In this document: piece by piece, positions 62,863 through 64,000 of the stretch
How positions within the stretch are numbered: position 1 is the stretch's first letter
Layout: each line of letters starts with the position of its first letter
Source: Rhodocyclaceae bacterium
GTDB taxonomy: Bacteria; Pseudomonadota; Gammaproteobacteria; Burkholderiales; Rhodocyclaceae
Direction: 5' to 3'
Length of the DNA stretch: 64,000 bases
Assembly (NCBI GenBank): GCA_019455325.1
Contig: JACFMQ010000003.1
Coordinates: 372,001 to 436,000, forward strand
Position numbers and translations under genes: made by a program
The notes under the pieces: generated by a model
Databases searched by the model: none
What the model was told of the DNA's origin: nothing
What the model saw: the letters and a program-made list of their open reading frames with translations, nothing else

Positions 62863-62888
62863 TATGCGGTCTCCCTTCATGAAGAGCG

Positions 62889-62902
62889 TTGATGGACATC
62901 AA
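62889..62902 (-). promoter_or_regulatory. FNR-type box just upstream of the peroxidase start
   Basis: TTGAT-GGAC-ATCAA is a perfect match, extended to a longer dyad by flanking G and C. Its nearest edge is 26 bases from the start codon. That is too close for classical activation, so it may act as a downstream or repressing site. Confidence 0.6.
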
Positions 62903-62936
62903 CAGCGCCATTGTCGGCCACAGGGAGGCAGCAACA

Positions 62937-62950
62937 TTGACCTAAGTCAA
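62937..62950 (-). promoter_or_regulatory. FNR-like box in the ccpA-oxyR gap
   Basis: TTGAC-CTAA-GTCAA is symmetric with one change per half-site from the FNR consensus. It is centred about 81 bases upstream of the peroxidase start codon and lies where activation of that gene could occur. Confidence 0.5.
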
Positions 62951-63042
62951 TGATTTTCATGGATATTGGTTATGGACCCTATAGTTTATCCCTATAGTTC
63001 GCATGGGATTATCCGGGCGTCCGACAAAAAGGGAGGGAGACA

Positions 63043-63948
63043 ATGACACTGACCGAGCTGCGCTACATCATCGCCCTGGCGCAGGAGGGCAACTTCAGCC
63101 GCGCCGCCGAACGCTGTTCGGTCAGCCAGCCGACCTTGAGCGTGGCCATCGCCCGGCTGGAAGACGAGCTGGGCGTGCCGCTGTTCGAGCGCGGCAAGGG
63201 CTTCGTCGGCGTCACCTCGGTCGGCGCGCAGGTCGTCGAGCAGGCGCGCGTCGCGCTGCAGGAGGCGGACAAGGTGCGGCAGGTGGCGCTGGCCGGCCGC
63301 GATCCGCTCGACGGGCCGCTGCGCCTGGGCGTCATCCACACCGTCGGCCCCTACCTGCTGCCGCAACTGATCCGCTCGCTGAAGGCGATCGCGCCGAACA
63401 TGCCGCTGCTGATCGAGGAGAACATGACGGCCAACCTCTCCGACATGCTCTGCGAGAACGAGCTCGACGTGATCATCATCGCGCTGCCCTTCGAGGTGCC
63501 CGGCGTGCTGACGCGCGCGCTCTACGACGAGTCCTTCCAGGTCGTCGTGCCGCGCGGGCACCGCTGGGAAGGGCTGCCGGCGATCGGCACCGACGAGCTC
63601 GGCGGCGAGGAGATGCTGCTGCTGAAGGCCGGCAACTGCTTCCGCGACCAGGTGCTCGGCGCCTGCCCGCAGGTCAGCACGCCGGAGAGCGACATCCGCC
63701 TCGGCCACACCATCGGCACCATCCGCTGCATGGTCGCTTCCGGGCTCGGCGTCTCGGTGCTGCCGGAAGGCGCCCTCGGCCAGCCGTACAGCAACGAGAT
63801 GATCAGCATCATCCCGTTCCGGGAACCGGCGCCGTCGCGGCGCATCGCCCTCGCCTGGCGCCCCGGCTTCGCCCGGCCGAAGGCCATCGACGCGCTGCTC
63901 GACGCGGTGCGGACGATCGACAGCCCGGCCTACCGGCCCGTCTCGTGA
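63043..63948 (+). CDS. oxyR: OxyR, LysR-type peroxide sensor
   Basis: The 301-residue LysR-family regulator has an N-terminal winged helix (LTELRYIIALAQEGNFSRAA) and a sensor domain with the redox pair C199 and C208 (GNCFRDQVLGAC), at the same residue numbers and spacing as Escherichia coli OxyR. H2O2 oxidises the pair to a disulfide that switches on defence genes. It is divergent from the peroxidase gene and may control it. The last 52 bases of the window show no further gene. Confidence 0.95.
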   Translation: MTLTELRYIIALAQEGNFSRAAERCSVSQPTLSVAIARLEDELGVPLFERGKGFVGVTSVGAQVVEQARVALQEADKVRQVALAGRDPLDGPLRLGVIHTVGPYLLPQLIRSLKAIAPNMPLLIEENMTANLSDMLCENELDVIIIALPFEVPGVLTRALYDESFQVVVPRGHRWEGLPAIGTDELGGEEMLLLKAGNCFRDQVLGACPQVSTPESDIRLGHTIGTIRCMVASGLGVSVLPEGALGQPYSNEMISIIPFREPAPSRRIALAWRPGFARPKAIDALLDAVRTIDSPAYRPVS

Positions 63949-64000
63949 GGCGCCTGCCGGCGCGACGATCGACGCTGATCGGCGCACGATCGTCGCTGTT

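Noticed and set aside
1..64000. CRISPR arrays, tRNA/rRNA genes, insertion sequences or phage genes
   Set aside because: No regularly spaced repeats, tRNA cloverleaf, transposase or integrase motif was found while reading both strands.

Overview
The window is GC-rich, gene-dense DNA that looks like the chromosome of a respiratory, facultatively denitrifying betaproteobacterium of the Rhodocyclales type (Azoarcus/Thauera/Dechloromonas-like). The lineage is inferred from gene content and protein style: yicC, gmk-rpoZ-spoT, periplasmic nitrate reductase, NADH nitrite reductase, a full Ccm cytochrome c maturation operon, and OxyR next to a di-haem peroxidase. No rRNA, tRNA, CRISPR array, IS element or prophage is visible.

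Layout. (1) 1-2822: a PP2C phosphatase (cut by the left edge) and Ser/Thr kinase pair, divergent from yicC. (2) 2859-25962: a catabolic/envelope island. A 900-residue MalT/AlkS-type LuxR regulator is divergent from an operon for acyl-CoA dehydrogenase, acyl-CoA ligase, a saccharopine-dehydrogenase-like reductase, thiolase, an RND/MMPL transporter, a DUF1329 protein, a YCF48 beta-propeller, a DUF1302 outer-membrane protein, a small membrane protein and an NmrA-like protein. A second, convergent set of the last envelope types (DUF1329, DUF1302, RND, YCF48) follows. The set looks like a trans-envelope system for a hydrophobic substrate that is then activated to a CoA thioester; the substrate cannot be read from the sequence.

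(3) 26162-37642, all on the minus strand: a quinohemoprotein amine dehydrogenase (QHNDH) locus: AraC-type regulator, aldehyde dehydrogenase, qhpA, qhpD, qhpC, qhpB, qhpF, qhpE, then two U32-family proteins resembling UbiV and UbiU. The known flavin monooxygenase QhpG, which uses O2 to hydroxylate the QhpC tryptophan, is not in the locus. UbiU/UbiV-type proteins perform O2-independent hydroxylation elsewhere, so the pair may supply the CTQ oxygens without O2. This is the most interesting finding in the window.

(4) 37939-43882: gmk, rpoZ, spoT, a DadA-like dehydrogenase, an enoyl-CoA hydratase and tatD. (5) 43972-63948: anaerobic respiration. napDAGHB (plus strand) faces napC, an EB_dh-type cytochrome and napF (minus strand). 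Then come ccmABCDEFGHI (minus strand), divergent nirBD, a cytochrome c peroxidase and oxyR. Perfect or near-perfect FNR/DNR-type boxes (TTGAT-N4-ATCAA) precede napD, napC, ccmA/nirB and the peroxidase, suggesting a shared low-oxygen regulon. The Ccm proteins would mature the c-type haems of NapB, NapC, the EB_dh cytochrome, the peroxidase and QhpA.
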